Below are positions 33,828 through 44,674 of a DNA stretch of 64,000 nucleotides, one piece after another. Position numbers and translations under genes: made by a program. Origin of the DNA: Leptobrachium leishanense (lineage: Eukaryota; Chordata; Amphibia; Anura; Megophryidae); assembly GCA_009667805.1 (NCBI GenBank), contig CM019063.1:197636954-197700953 (forward strand). The letters are read 5' to 3'. Numbering within the stretch: the stretch's first letter is position 1; the number at the start of each line of letters is the position of its first letter. The notes below the pieces were generated by a model. It did not search any database, was not told where the DNA came from, and saw only the letters and a program-made list of their open reading frames with translations.

Positions 33828-34997
33828 TAACCCCTTAGTGACCGGGCGGTTTTACACAAATCCGTCTTTTAGTGACCGCTGCTGTTTTTACGTTTCTGCG
33901 CTGTTAGTGTTTAGGTCAAATTTTCCTCTTACTCGTTTATTCGACCCACACATATTATACACCCTTTTTCCCCCGCCATTAAATGGACTTTCTAGAAATA
34001 CCATTATTATTTCCATCATATCGAATAATTTACTATAAAAAAAAAATATGAAATATGAGGGAAAAAAAAATGGTAAAAACACACTTTTTCGTAATTTAAT
34101 CCCCAAAATCTACAACCACCCAGGCTAAATAGGTTCAAAATTTTGTCCCGAGACTATAAATACCCAATTTTTACATGCGTTTGCATTTTAACCCCTTCAC
34201 TGCTGAGACAGTTCACCTATGTGCGCTGCGCTCATTCTGACCATTTTTTGCTAATTATTTTTAGATGACAGCCTAGGTCCTATTTAATTAAACCCCCCCC
34301 CCCCCCAGACAAAAAAAACACTTTTTTTTTTATTTAAACCAAACCTGGTCATGTTTGGTATCATTTGAAAAGCCATAATCAGGCCTTTCAAATGATGTCA
34401 AATATGACCATCTAGCTGCCATGGATCGGGAGATAAGGGGATCCTAAGGATCCCTTTATCTCTACATGGCAGCTAGATGGTTAACTGGCCCACTGACATC
34501 CTCACACATATGGTGAGGTTGTCAGTGGGTGGGGGGGGACCTGGAGGCTTGGCTGACATCCAAGATGTCAGCCCCCCTCCAGGTTTGAATAGCGTTTTGG
34601 CGCCGCAACGTGATCCGGCGGCGAAACGGTTAATGCCATACACCGCTGAAAAGGGGAGGCTCTCCCCTCTCCAGCAGTGCAAACAGCATCTCCCTAGCTT
34701 CAATGGTTGGGGAGATAGAGGGCTCCGAAGGAGCCCCCCCTCCCCTCCATTGAAATGCATGGGGACGCCTGCTGATGACGTCACCACGCAGCGTGGCGAC
34801 GTCATCAGCCTCGCCTGCCCATGTAAATCACATGGGCAGGCTTCCTCCCTGCCAGATCGCCGTGGGATCCAGCGAGGGAGGTGAGTATCGGACGGGAGGG
34901 GGATTAGGCGCCGCTGACGTACCCTGTACGTCCGCGGGTCTAAGGGAGACCCGAGGACAAGACGTACAGGGTACGTCAGCGGCCCTTAAGGGGTTAA
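33828..34997. mobile_element. TTAA-type MITE nested in the hAT transposon
   Basis: TTAA on both sides. The left end reads ttaaccccttagtgaccggg and the right end cagcggcccttaaggggttaa-like. A subterminal hairpin pairs gacgtaccctgtacgt at 34914 with acgtacagggtacgtc at 34962. An inner ttaaccccttcactgctgag occurs near 34189. A second copy, reversed and interrupted, occupies 48307-53192. The 135-residue frame at 34477 has no recognised domain. Confidence 0.9.
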
Positions 34998-35252
34998 CTT
35001 TAATATTTTTTTTATTAAAGATTTGTCTGCGAGCCAGATGCAGCCATCAAAAGAGCCACATCTGGCTCGCGAGCCATTAGGTTCCCTACCCCTGGTGTAA
35101 GAGATTAATATCTTCTGTCTGGGTGATGATTTTTTTTTAGGGAATGCATGCCAAATAAATCAGACAGACAAGTGTTAAAATATATATCGATCAATAAATA
35201 CGCATAGAAAACTGATTAACATTAATAGTACATAATATTTTTGCATATATTT

Positions 35253-35955
35253 ATTTATAAAGTATTTTAATCAGGAAGGATACATTGAGATTTCTCTCAT
35301 TTTCAAATATGTCCCGGGTTCAAGAACATTGAATTGTTACAGTTTTTACAGAGATACAAAGTAATAAAATGCAAGATATTAAAAAAAAAAAAAACAGCAC
35401 AAACATACATATTAACAGAAAATAAATACATTCACTAATGTTACATGTTTACAGGTGCATTCTGTATTGAGGTATGTTAAGTGACTTTACACTGGGGGGG
35501 GGGAAGATTTGATGGCGTCTGGGAGGTTATTCCATAATTGCAGAGCTCTGTAGGAAAATGAGGATCGAGCCACTTTCTTTTTGTATTGTGGTATTGCAAG
35601 TAAGGTGCTGGTCCTGGATCAGAGGTTATAGGATGACGGAACTGCTGGGGGAAGCAGTTTATAAAAGCATTCATGATACTTAGTATATTTACTTTGCCGT
35701 TTATGGCTTGACACCAACTGGATGGACATTCCCCATGCAATCCTGGTCTGCTACATCGATACCGCTCCCAACACTACTAAATCCAGGCTGTCTCATATGA
35801 GTTAAGCGTGTAGTGGGAAGAGTTAGCATTCCAAGAGAAGAGGAAATGCCCAGGTGAAAGACAACTAAACCTAGGTGTAGGACCTGACACATAGGTTGTC
35901 TCCTGCCTCTGGTGGTTCCACATAAAGACAAGGACCCTGATAATCTCAGACCCAA
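35253..35955 (-). mobile_element. LINE 3' fragment sharing its tail with the SINE
   Basis: On the minus strand, one frame reads RSSFSYRALQLWNNLPDAIK, the kind of C-terminal end found on CR1/L2-clade LINE proteins. The 3' tail at 35253-35310 (tcaatgtatccttcctgatt, taaaatactttataaataaa) matches the SINE tails. The 5' limit is uncertain. Overlapping frames at 35477 and 35701 are shadows. Confidence 0.75.
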
Positions 35956-36184
35956 TGTGGGAAGGAACTGTACATCTTATTTAGGGTCTTTGAGCTCAGG
36001 GGGCTATTTTAATAGGTTCCCAAAACCCTGTTATTCCTGAACTAGCGGTAGGTCCATCCCATAAAATATTGGTTGCATTGCCGAATTGTTTTATAGACCT
36101 ACATTGCATGGCTCCTCTACAAACACTTAAAATATAAACAATCCTATATCAAAAAGCCATGTAAGACAGGTCAGTTCTTAGAAT
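35956..36184. other. Unassigned short interval
   Basis: No feature is recognised between the LINE fragment and the LTR. It may be further 5' LINE sequence. Confidence 0.35.
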
Positions 36185-36189
36185 GGTTG

Positions 36190-36858
36190 TGTAAGGCACC
36201 AGCGTGGCAGGCAAGATTCCGAACCCAGGATGCAGTGACACACGGAGACCAGGTTAGGGAAAACAGGGGTTTATTGGAGGATTCAGATAAATAATAAGTC
36301 CAGGTTATGCAGGATGAAGGGCAGAACTTAAGGAGAGGGACCAATGGAAATTGCAATCTTTGGACACAAAGGGATGCAGGAGACACAATACAAGGAGACA
36401 CAGAGGGTAGACACACATAGGAGACTTACTGGGGATACGAGACAGGACAGAAAAAGGGCTGAATGGTTCCTTGATTGCTGAGGAATCAGGAGACAGATGA
36501 TCAGCGGGAAACCAGGATGCAGTGGTCTAGGATGAAGTCTCTGGATGGCTCAGGAGACTTGATGCAGAGAGTAAGCACAGTATAGCGTCTGGATCAGTGT
36601 GCTTTGCTTGCTGGCTCAGGAACCATAATGTTGAAGCATTACCTTCTGGGTGCTCCACCCTTAAGTAGGCAAACAGTCACTGTTGATTGGAGGCACCTGT
36701 TATGCCTGCAGTGCTGAGAGCAAGGTTGGACATCCTGAAAGCAGTTTTATGGAAGTGCTGCCCTGCACTCAGGACAACACAGCACCAGGTTTGCCTTTCT
36801 TCCGTTTACGGCGGGCTTTACGTGGGGTGCCGGGGGGCTCCAGACAGGGATCCTGACA
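36190..36858 (-). mobile_element. Solo LTR with 5-bp target duplication
   Basis: The 669-bp segment begins tgtaaggcacc and ends gatcctgaca, that is TG...CA. It is flanked by ggttg at 36185-36189 and 36859-36863. On the minus strand an AATAAA signal lies near 36270, so that orientation is likely. No internal retroviral or Gypsy coding sequence is adjacent, so it is solo. Gypsy against ERV origin cannot be decided. Confidence 0.8.
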
Positions 36859-36923
36859 GGTTGTGATAACTATGTCTAATTTAAAACTCTAGTCAGTGGT
36901 TCTTTCCCTGTATAATACATTCT

Positions 36924-37576
36924 GGGCTCTATGCACTAATGAACGCTAACGCTAACTGCAGTGTTTGGGTGAGTAAGCATTAACGTCAGGATAAGAGACT
37001 TCAACGCATGCCACCTTCCTAACGCTAAACAGTAAAAAAAACTCAGCGCATCAGTGATTGAGCTAGCTTGCACCCACTTACTGTAGTTTGGGCACCCTAA
37101 ACCTAACATGGGGAGCGCATCATTAATTAGCATTAGGATAAGTAAGGTATTACAAAGTCCTAATGCACACCGATGGATTAACTGATTTTTTTTACCTGTA
37201 CATAAAAGCTGTTGTTAACGTATTCGAGTTTTGCAGAATCCATTGGCACCAGCTAACCCCCCCCCCAATAAATCAGATACTCACCTCTCATCCCACGACG
37301 AGAACGGCGGCAAGAGTGAGATTGCACAGGATTCAAGGCCTGGCAGCAAAACACTCTATGGAGTCCTATGGACTCCAGGAGGTGATATTCGTGTTAGCAC
37401 GGTTAGGGCTACCGAAAGTATCACACCAAGGGTAGTGCTTGGTTCCGAGGCAAGGTGCTGAATTAGCACCTGGCCATGAATCACCCCCCTAAAATGGGGA
37501 CGCTACGGGGAAACCTGCAATTTTCCCTGTTAGCATCCACATTTTAACAGTAGGTAGTGCATAGGGCCAGATAATG
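36924..37576. mobile_element. MITE of the TCACCTCTCATCC family, copy 2
   Basis: The left end tctgggctctatgcacta mirrors the right end tagtgcatagggccaga. The interior holds the family core (actcacctctcatcccacga, cgagaacggcggcaag) and gtcctatggactccagg. The reading frames here are by-products of composition. Confidence 0.8.
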
Positions 37577-39328
37577 AATTACAAATCTGTGATTTTTCAC
37601 TGTATTAATTTCCAAATTGTTAACACCATAAAGTGTGCCAAAAAAGAAACATGTATATGTACACAGATTGGGTTTTGCTTTTCTTACATTTGCAACCTCA
37701 AAGGAAAAAAATAAACAAAAAAACATAATTGTGTAGACCGTATAATTCCTTTATGATCAAGGTGTAAAAACTAATGGAAACGCACACACACAAAGTGTAA
37801 AGCCTCGCTAATACAGCGTTGTGTGGCATGTAGTCAGTAGGGCTGACAATCCCCACTTTCTTCCCTGATTTATCTGGTTTAAACCAGATAGTGCTGAGAT
37901 CAGGGCTCTAAAAAACACTAGTAGTTCTAAGAAAGAACCACTTTAAAAATTGGAGGTTAAAATATTTATATCTTTACTCTAACAGCACTGTTGATGGTGG
38001 AGTTTGATTTTTCGACCACTGGGGAGAAAGGGGGGATTGTCAGCCCTACTGACTACATGCCACACAACCCATTGCCGGATCATCGAGACTCTACACTTTG
38101 TGAGAGAGCTTCCATTGGTTTTTAGTTTTTTAATTATTTATTTTTGGGTTTTGCAGAATAACATAAAACAATCATTACAGTAAATGGTCACACAAGACCA
38201 CGATAAGTCAGCAAATAGATAGCAAAGAAAATTAAAAACAATAAGTAAAAAGAATTCAAGAACGTCCTCAATAAAAGTCTCCATTTGGAAATACATCGCT
38301 TGGGGAAACAAAAACGTCCTCAGAAAGATGTCTCATAAAACGGGGAAAGTACTCACAAATGGAAAAGAAAAAGAAAGGGAGGTCTCGGCTGAAACATCCC
38401 CAGCTGGGGAGCACTAACGCGAGGAGATCAGGGGGGGTTCCAAAAAACAAAAAGCTAATGAGAAAAATAAAAGGAAATGGCGGGACCCCATCAGCCGGTA
38501 TCCCGGAAGGGGAGTACTCTCAAAGCAGGCAGGGCGCCGCAAAGGAGGCCGGAAAATTCTACCCATAACGGGTCGTCTTCCAGGTGTAAGGACTGCAGTT
38601 CCGGAAGGCCCCAGACCACCCAGCAAGCCACGTCACTGGCCAAACAAAGAAGAGTCTCAGGCATCCATGGAGCAGGAGCAGGGGCAACGCCTGAGCCTCC
38701 CTTTCATCCTAATCGACCAGGGGAGCCCTTCACCGCTCTCAGACCCCGACCTAGATCCCCAGGCCGCGCCGGCTCCCTGTCTGACTCGTGATCCAGCGCT
38801 CTGCATGCAGCGGGCTCCTCAGGGCCACGTCGAGACGTCTTCTGAGCCACCAATCTGGCAACTGGAAGCATCTGGGGCACGGGGCACTATTCGCCCCCCG
38901 CGGGCCGATCGGTTCCATCAAGGCACCTAGGCCGTACTGCCATGCCCAGAAGCCTCCCGCCGGAAGCCTCCAGGCTCGACCTCCATCGGTGATCTTTGTC
39001 CGTGCAGCTCCGCAAGACCTCTGTCAAGCACCGCATGAAGCCTCTCGTCAGCGGGCGTCCATCATTCTCCATCGACCGCACCAGGTCCTCCATGTACGTG
39101 AGCGCGGCCACCAGGCCGAGGCCACCCATTGGTTTTTACACCTTGATCATAACGGACTTACACGGTCTACACAATTATGTTTTTTGTTTATTTTATTTTT
39201 TTGAGGTTGCATGTGTAAGAGAAACAAAATGAAAATTGAGTATGTATATATATTTCTTTTTTGGCACAATTTATGGTGTTAATCATATACAAATTAATAC
39301 AGCGAAAAATCACAGATTTGTAATATAT
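37577..39328. mobile_element. Large palindromic element with a retro-insertion in one arm
   Basis: The left arm from attacaaatctgtgattttt runs through gcctcgctaatacagcgttg and gtagtcagtagggctgacaa. It returns inverted as ttgtcagccctactgactac and, after the 38125-39125 insertion, as gaaaaatcacagatttgtaa near 39303. Arms are several hundred bp with a loop of roughly 150 bp. No transposase was found. It lies between two MITEs of one family. Confidence 0.8.
38125..39125 (-). mobile_element. Retroposed insert with 13-bp target duplication
   Basis: The flanks ccattggttttta at 38112-38124 and 39126-39138 are identical. Read on the minus strand, the 3' end is A-rich (gcaaaacccaaaaataaata, then attaaaaaac). 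This fits L1-style retrotransposition with 5' truncation. The 5' part is GC-rich; an 80-residue minus-strand frame at 38887-39129 (MEDLVRSMENDGRPLTRGFM) may be part of an L1 ORF, but I do not recognise it. Confidence 0.75.
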
Positions 39329-39331
39329 TGA

Positions 39332-40026
39332 GGGCCATATTACATACATAACACTAACGTTAGCGCTCAGCTGTGTGAGCATTAGCGTTAGCTGTGGTTG
39401 CCCTAGCGTGGGCAGACCATATTACATTCCAAACGCTAACAGGGTAAAAAACATGCTAGCGATTGGGAGCTTGCGTTTTTCAGTGCTAGCTTACTGTACT
39501 TTGCGCTCCCTATGCTAAACATGTGGAGCGCAAAAAGTTAATTAGCGTTAGGATTACAAAGTCCTAATGCTAATTATGTCCTCAAAAGTTAACCACAGCT
39601 TGGAGCTGGTGCTGCTTCTGCAGAATCAGTCAGCACCAGCTACAAAAACCAGCAAAAATCTGATACTCACCTCTCATCCCGCGGCGAGAACGGCGACCCA
39701 ATCCGCTGCTTCTGGCCACCAGGAGCAGACGGAGACTGGGTAAAAAAAAGTCCCCCAGTCTCCCTCTGCGAATCACTCTGCTGACCTGCCAGATCTTGCG
39801 AGGCGAGATCCTGCAGGTTATGTGACTGGCAGCTGAAGCCTCACTGGAGTCCTATGGACTCCATGGAGAGGATGCTCGCGGCGGCGCTGCCTCGAGCATC
39901 CTGAAGCTTAGTGCTGCGTTACGGTGAAGGCTGCTAGATTAATTAATTAACCTGCACCCTAATATCACAGGTGCAGGTTGTCCTCCTTAGCGTCCCCGTC
40001 TCAGCGTGATGATTGTAATCTGGCCC
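39332..40026. mobile_element. MITE of the TCACCTCTCATCC family, copy 3
   Basis: The left end agggccatattacat mirrors the right end attgtaatctggccct. Flanks atatattg and atatattt are a possible 8-bp target duplication with one mismatch. The core actcacctctcatcccgcgg and gcgagaacggcgacc is present. Confidence 0.8.
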
Positions 40027-40029
40027 TAT

Positions 40030-41069
40030 ATATTTTGGTGGTATAAATGTCATTTGGAAACAGTGATCACGGGTGCGCTGGTGATCTATGGTATGTATCG
40101 TCACATTGGTCTTTGTGTTTTTGAGGGTATTAAGCACATTTCTTCACCTGAGCTGCACCCTTATTCTGAATAAATTAAAAGATAATATCTCACTTTACAG
40201 ATAGCGCTGTATAACACACCCCAATGTTTACATAACACTACAGCAAAAAAAATCTCTTCCACAAGGCTTGTTTATCTTCCCATAGGGTAGACACTGCTCT
40301 TTTATTCACTGTTGGGAATTACCACAGTACTTACACACCACAGGTGGGCAGAGCTGGAGTAGCATTGCACTGTTAATACTGTCAATCTTTGTCGCATGGC
40401 TTTCATGCAATTCACCTGGGCTGCCACCAAAAATCATGGGATGGCTTACAGAACCACTGGTCAGAAAAACACCCTTCTCCAAAAGTGAGATGCACCATTC
40501 CCTTGTCTTTACCTAAAGTGAGGACCTTGTTCCCTCCTCTACCCCCACCCTTCCCTTAAAAGTTAGAGGCTCTGGAGAAGTGTTCAGCCAACTATCTCTC
40601 CTGACTTCGCTTAACGCAGAAAACAGAACGCTAGGGGGCAGTGAAGGGCTTTATTCAATCCTAGGAAGCTCTAGATTTGGGCCCTGAGACCTTGATACCA
40701 AAGCTCAAGCTCAGTTCTATTAGCCACATGCAGCGGTAAATACAGGAGGATACTGACTGCGGCGCAACCCCTGGGCCATGAACATGTGATGGCCTGTCAA
40801 GTCCATCCTGAAGACAGAATAATATACATGATTGAGCCCTGCTGTTTAGCCTATACATTGCATAACCTTTGGGGGGGAATAATTTTAGAGACATTCTGTT
40901 ACTCAACACTGTATCTGAATTTGGTCTGGAAGCACTTGTCTGTTTATGTTTTAAATGATTTCTTCTGTGCATGGATCCTGGAGAGCGACAATTTAAAAAA
41001 CATATACGATAGTATATACTTACATATAATATTACTTTTGGATTTAATTCAGCAGTTCTCATTATTTTG
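40030..41069. other. Intergenic sequence downstream of OR gene 3
   Basis: No gene recognised. The 133- and 119-residue frames at 40661 and 40786 are antisense to each other and have no motif. Confidence 0.45.
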
Positions 41070-42011
41070 TTACCATTTATTATTCCGCTGCCTCTTTACA
41101 ATAGTCTTTAGTGCACTTTTTATATTTGTATTTCTCAGGCTATAAATAATGGGATTAAGTAAGGGGGTCACTACGGAGTAAAAAACTGACAATATCTTGT
41201 CCAAATAGGATGTGTTTGCTTCAGAAGGCCTCACATACATAAATATAAGAGTACCATAGAAAATGCTGACCACAGTGAGATGGGACACACAGGTGGAAAA
41301 GGATTTTTTGCGACCATTAGATGTAGGACTCTTTAGAACTGTGGATATTATATAAATATATGATATGAGGGTAACACTGGAACAACTTAAAATTAGAATC
41401 CAGGCCTGTCCAAAAAATGCATTTGCCGCAATTGAGGTTTCGGAACATGACAGTTTCACCAAAGGACCAAAGTCACAGAAGAAGTGGTCAATTCCTCTTT
41501 TTCTGCAAAAGTGTAACCTTGAAACAAATATGGTCGGAATCAATGGCATAAGAAAACTGGTCACCCAGGTCCATACAGCCATCCGATAGCATATGGTGTT
41601 AGACATTATGGACGAGTAGTGCAATGGGTTGCATATAGCCAGATAGCGGTCATACCCCATCATGGCAAGAAGGATATTTTCCATGGAACCAGAGAATAAG
41701 ATGAAGTAAAACTGAGAAATGCATCCATGGTAAGAAATAACCTCTTTGTTATTAAGTAGATCGGTCATCATTTTGGGAATGATGATAGTTGTGCAACCAA
41801 TTTCCATCAATGAGAAGTTAGAAAGGAAGATGTACATGGGAACATACAGAGAGGAAACGCTATTAACTACGGTTATGATGACAGTGTTGGAAACCAAGGT
41901 GATACAGTAGGCAAGCAATACTAGAGCAAAGATGAGTATCCTTAGCTCAGCAGACAGTGGGAAACCAAGGAGAATAAAGTCTGTAACATCAGTTGCATTC
42001 AGCATATCCAT
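41070..42011 (-). CDS. Olfactory receptor, class II (OR gene 3)
   Basis: This encodes 313 residues from MDMLNATDVTDFILLGF. An upstream in-frame Met at 42071 would add 20 residues. The chosen start gives the usual short, glycosylated N-terminus (N5) and aligns with the 19889 pseudogene. Seven hydrophobic helices are evident. Signature sequences are PMYIFL 58-63, C97 and C179, [10 protein letters not shown] 118-127, KSFSTCVSH 236-244, RPSEANTSYLDK 261-272 and NPIIY 286-290. It belongs to the same subfamily as OR genes 1 and 2 but is clearly diverged. A shorter start at M3 is possible. Intact single exon. Confidence 0.95.
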   Translation of the reverse strand: MDMLNATDVTDFILLGFPLSAELRILIFALVLLAYCITLVSNTVIITVVNSVSSLYVPMYIFLSNFSLMEIGCTTIIIPKMMTDLLNNKEVISYHGCISQFYFILFSGSMENILLAMMGYDRYLAICNPLHYSSIMSNTICYRMAVWTWVTSFLMPLIPTIFVSRLHFCRKRGIDHFFCDFGPLVKLSCSETSIAANAFFGQAWILILSCSSVTLISYIYIISTVLKSPTSNGRKKSFSTCVSHLTVVSIFYGTLIFMYVRPSEANTSYLDKILSVFYSVVTPLLNPIIYSLRNTNIKSALKTIVKRQRNNKW

Positions 42012-42465
42012 TCTGTGATGACACCCTAATGGGAAGAAATGATAAATTGTTTGACAGGCAGACAGATACATAAAGTAGGTAACACATCAAAAGCCAGAAA
42101 GAAAGAGAAATTATCCAACTCAAATCCAGATTTATAAAGAAACAAAGTAAGATAGGTTGCTAGACAAATGGTAAAAAAAACCACACATATGACGATGGAT
42201 GTAGGGTTGCAGGGACAGACAGGAAGACACACAAAGCTAAACAGGGTTAACATAAACAGATGAGAAGAATGAGAAAGGAGCTAATTAACTACATTGCTTC
42301 TGTTTATACATCAAAGTGCTGTAAGTTCTCTTCAAGTGAAATTTGTTTATCAAAACAGATCCGTTGAAAATCTGGTGCTTGGATATATGTTTAACATTGT
42401 ATTTGCAGCTTCTGTTATAGATTGGTCCCCAGTGATCTCCACCACAACACAATAAACATACATTA
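42012..42465. other. 5' flank of OR gene 3
   Basis: Non-coding sequence that partly matches 19890-20230, the flank of the OR pseudogene. Any upstream non-coding exon cannot be placed from sequence alone. Confidence 0.5.
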
Positions 42466-42846
42466 TTAATCCATATATATAAAAGTGAAATGCCTCTCAC
42501 GCGACATCACGATATCTCCAGAACCGTAAAGCCTACAAACTTGAAATTCGGCGTGTATGTTCCTCTCGGCTTCTAAGTGCTCACTAAGAAACGATTTTTT
42601 TCGAAACGACCATCAGAGCATCAGTTATTAACACGCTGTGATGCTAAGGAGTTATACTCCCCCTCCCCACCTGAAAATAAATCTGTTCCAACTTCCTCTT
42701 GTCTCATACGCCGTTATCTCAGTTCATACTGGCAGACGTTGCTCTCCTTCACTCAGGAGCGTCTGGGGATCCTTACAGCACTAAACCTAAGCTACCTCAC
42801 CAACATGTCCACACCTTCCACCTATGGAACTGCTTCCTAACTCAAC

Positions 42847-44450
42847 GTGGCGGGAGATATATTCCCTTATGCGTTTCAATCACCCACCAGCACTGAGCCA
42901 ACAGATCGTGAAGCAAATTTCTCCTGCATAGTGGCCCAACCCCAAATCACTTCTTACACTGATCTCCTCAGTTCAGATGGATCTGTCCCTTCTACTGGAA
43001 CAACAGATAATGGGAAAAGAGGCAAAAAACACAGAAAAAGATTTACAGATGCGACTAGGAAAACACAAGTAAGGGAAGCTGGAAAAAAGTATCGTCAAAC
43101 TCATCCCCGAGTCACAGAGGCTGTAATAAAGTATGCATCTAATAACCCCTACGTTGATAAGTCGCAAATGAGATCAATGCCTTGGACTAATAAGTATTTG
43201 TCTGGTTTTTAAATATGAACTTCAGATTGATTACTCCAGGGAAAAGGTTGTTGATCTCTAGCCTCGGTTACGTTGTGCCTGGTGCCGAGCTCTGAAGTGG
43301 CAGGATGAGAGTCCCGGGATGTGCTGCAGTGGCGGGAAAGTCCAGCTCCCTCCCCTTCAGCCCTACCCTGAACCCTTACACAGCCTTCTCACCCACCAGC
43401 ATCCAATGGCAGAGCACTTTCTTTCTGCTGCCCGGAAGTACAACGGATGCTTCCAAATGATGTCTTTTGGAGCCAGAGAGGTGAAGGAGGGAAACTTTAT
43501 GCCAACATTCAAAGTGCAGGGGTAGGTCTACCACAGGATAGGGAGTATCATGGCTGGGCCAAAGCAGCAGCCTTCATTTCTGCAGATATACTTTGTTGGT
43601 GATGATGACAATGAGAGGGACATCCGTTGTGGAATCTACCCGGGTGTTAATCCAGAACTGGTCTCCCTCGTTTCCCCCTGTACCGGTCTATCAAATGTTG
43701 TTCAATGTATTGTAACTCTGTCTATACTGTGCCCATTATACAGCACTGCAGAATATGCTGGCGCTTTATAAATAAAGATTAATAGTAATAATAACTGGTT
43801 AGCCAACTGCAGAAGTTACTGCGGGAACACAACAAGTATATTCTGGGACTTAAGGCTGAGACAAACGAGCCAATAGCATCAACAACTTTCTGCTGGAGAA
43901 TTTGTCCACTGAGCATATGAAGTTTGAATCTGTGGACTCGTTAATGGAGATTGAAGATGCTGTACATTACCCTGTGGAGTTCTTGCACACTCTCGACCTA
44001 CCAGGATTACCACCTCATGTCCTCTACCTCAAGGTTGGCGCTCCAATCATGCTGATACGCAATCTAACCCCTCCGAAACTGTGCAATGGCACCAGACTTC
44101 AGGTGAAGACTCTGTACAAACACGTAATCAAAGCCACGATTTTCACAGGCGTAAATCAGAGAGAAACCGTTTTCATACCCAGAATTCCTCTGATCCCATC
44201 AGACTACCACTTTGAGTTCAAATGTCTACAATTTCCTGTTAAGGTATGCTATGCCATCACCATCAATAAGGCACAGGGACAGACGTAGAAAGTGGCTGGT
44301 GTGCATCTGACGAGTGACTGTTTCTCCCATGGCCAGTTGTATGTGGTGGCTCCAGAGTCCGTTCACCTGACAGCCTGGTCATCCTCCAGCCAGAGAGTAA
44401 AACCAGGAATGGTGTCTACAGGGAGGTCCTGAGCATATCATCTGAGGGAC
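42847..44450 (+). pseudogene. Helitron Rep/helicase protein remnants
   Basis: Three plus-strand pieces are recognisable. At about 42990-43210: KHRKRFTDATRKTQVREAGK, a basic N-terminal stretch. At 43285-43660: GMCCSGGKVQLPPL, FLSAARKYNGCFQMMSFGA and FMPTFKVQG, the Helitron Rep N-terminal domain. At 43902-44288: YLKVGAPIMLIRNLTPPKLC, NGTRL and ITINKAQGQT, the PIF1-type helicase C-terminal motifs. Stops and frame changes separate them, and the Rep catalytic core is deleted. Confidence 0.88.
43679..43795 (+). mobile_element. L2 LINE 3' tail inserted in the Helitron
   Basis: The sequence gtcaaatgttgttcaatgta-like, then tattgtaactctgtctatac, actgtgcccattatacagca and gcgctttataaataaagatt, is the same tail seen in the L2 copies at 3738 and 53014. 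No reverse transcriptase sequence is attached. Confidence 0.85.
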
Positions 44451-44674
44451 AAATTGAAAGTCTATGCTATGCAAGTAATTAGCCCGGCTACATAGACAAA
44501 AAACACATGGTTACTGGTGGGATTAAAGGGCTTAAACCCATCTATTTTATTGTTTATTATTATCATCCCTTATGTGTTTCAATCACCAACCACCACTAAG
44601 CCAATGGATTGTGAATGTAATATCGCCTGCATAGCCCGACATTTTGTTGCGAAGCACGGGTATCCAGCTAGTAA

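Larger units (their letters stand above)
31496..35094 (-). mobile_element. Autonomous-type hAT transposon, decayed
   Basis: Termini caggggtagggaaccttttt and ggttccctacccctg are inverted. The flanks gtgtaaga at 31488-31495 and 35095-35102 are an exact 8-bp target duplication. With the nested TTAA element removed the length is about 2.4 kb, normal for an autonomous hAT. The minus strand carries a broken transposase gene. Subterminal agagccacatctggctcgcg suggests internal inverted words. Confidence 0.93.
42470..44672 (+). mobile_element. Degenerate Helitron
   Basis: The 5' end is tccatatatataaaagtgaa, a TC start, and the 3' end is gcgaagcacgggtatccagc followed by tagt, the CTAGT end with a preceding GC-rich hairpin typical of Helitrons. 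No target duplication is seen, as expected. The insert site is A/T rich. It encodes broken Rep-helicase protein pieces and contains an L2 tail insertion. The middle, including the HUH nuclease and helicase N-terminus, is missing. Confidence 0.85.

Noticed and set aside
34477..34884. 135-residue plus-strand frame and 110-residue antisense frame
   Set aside because: Both lie in the GC-rich middle of a TTAA MITE and mirror each other. The related copy at 48.5 kb does not keep the same frame intact.
38477..39204. Several 80-138 residue frames on both strands
   Set aside because: They fall in the GC-rich part of a retroposed insert bounded by a 13-bp duplication. I could not match any to a known protein, so no gene is called.
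42012..42071. N-terminal extension of OR gene 3 to the upstream Met at 42071
   Set aside because: The 20 added residues are untypical of ORs, and the Met at 42011 gives the standard N-terminus with a glycosylation site.
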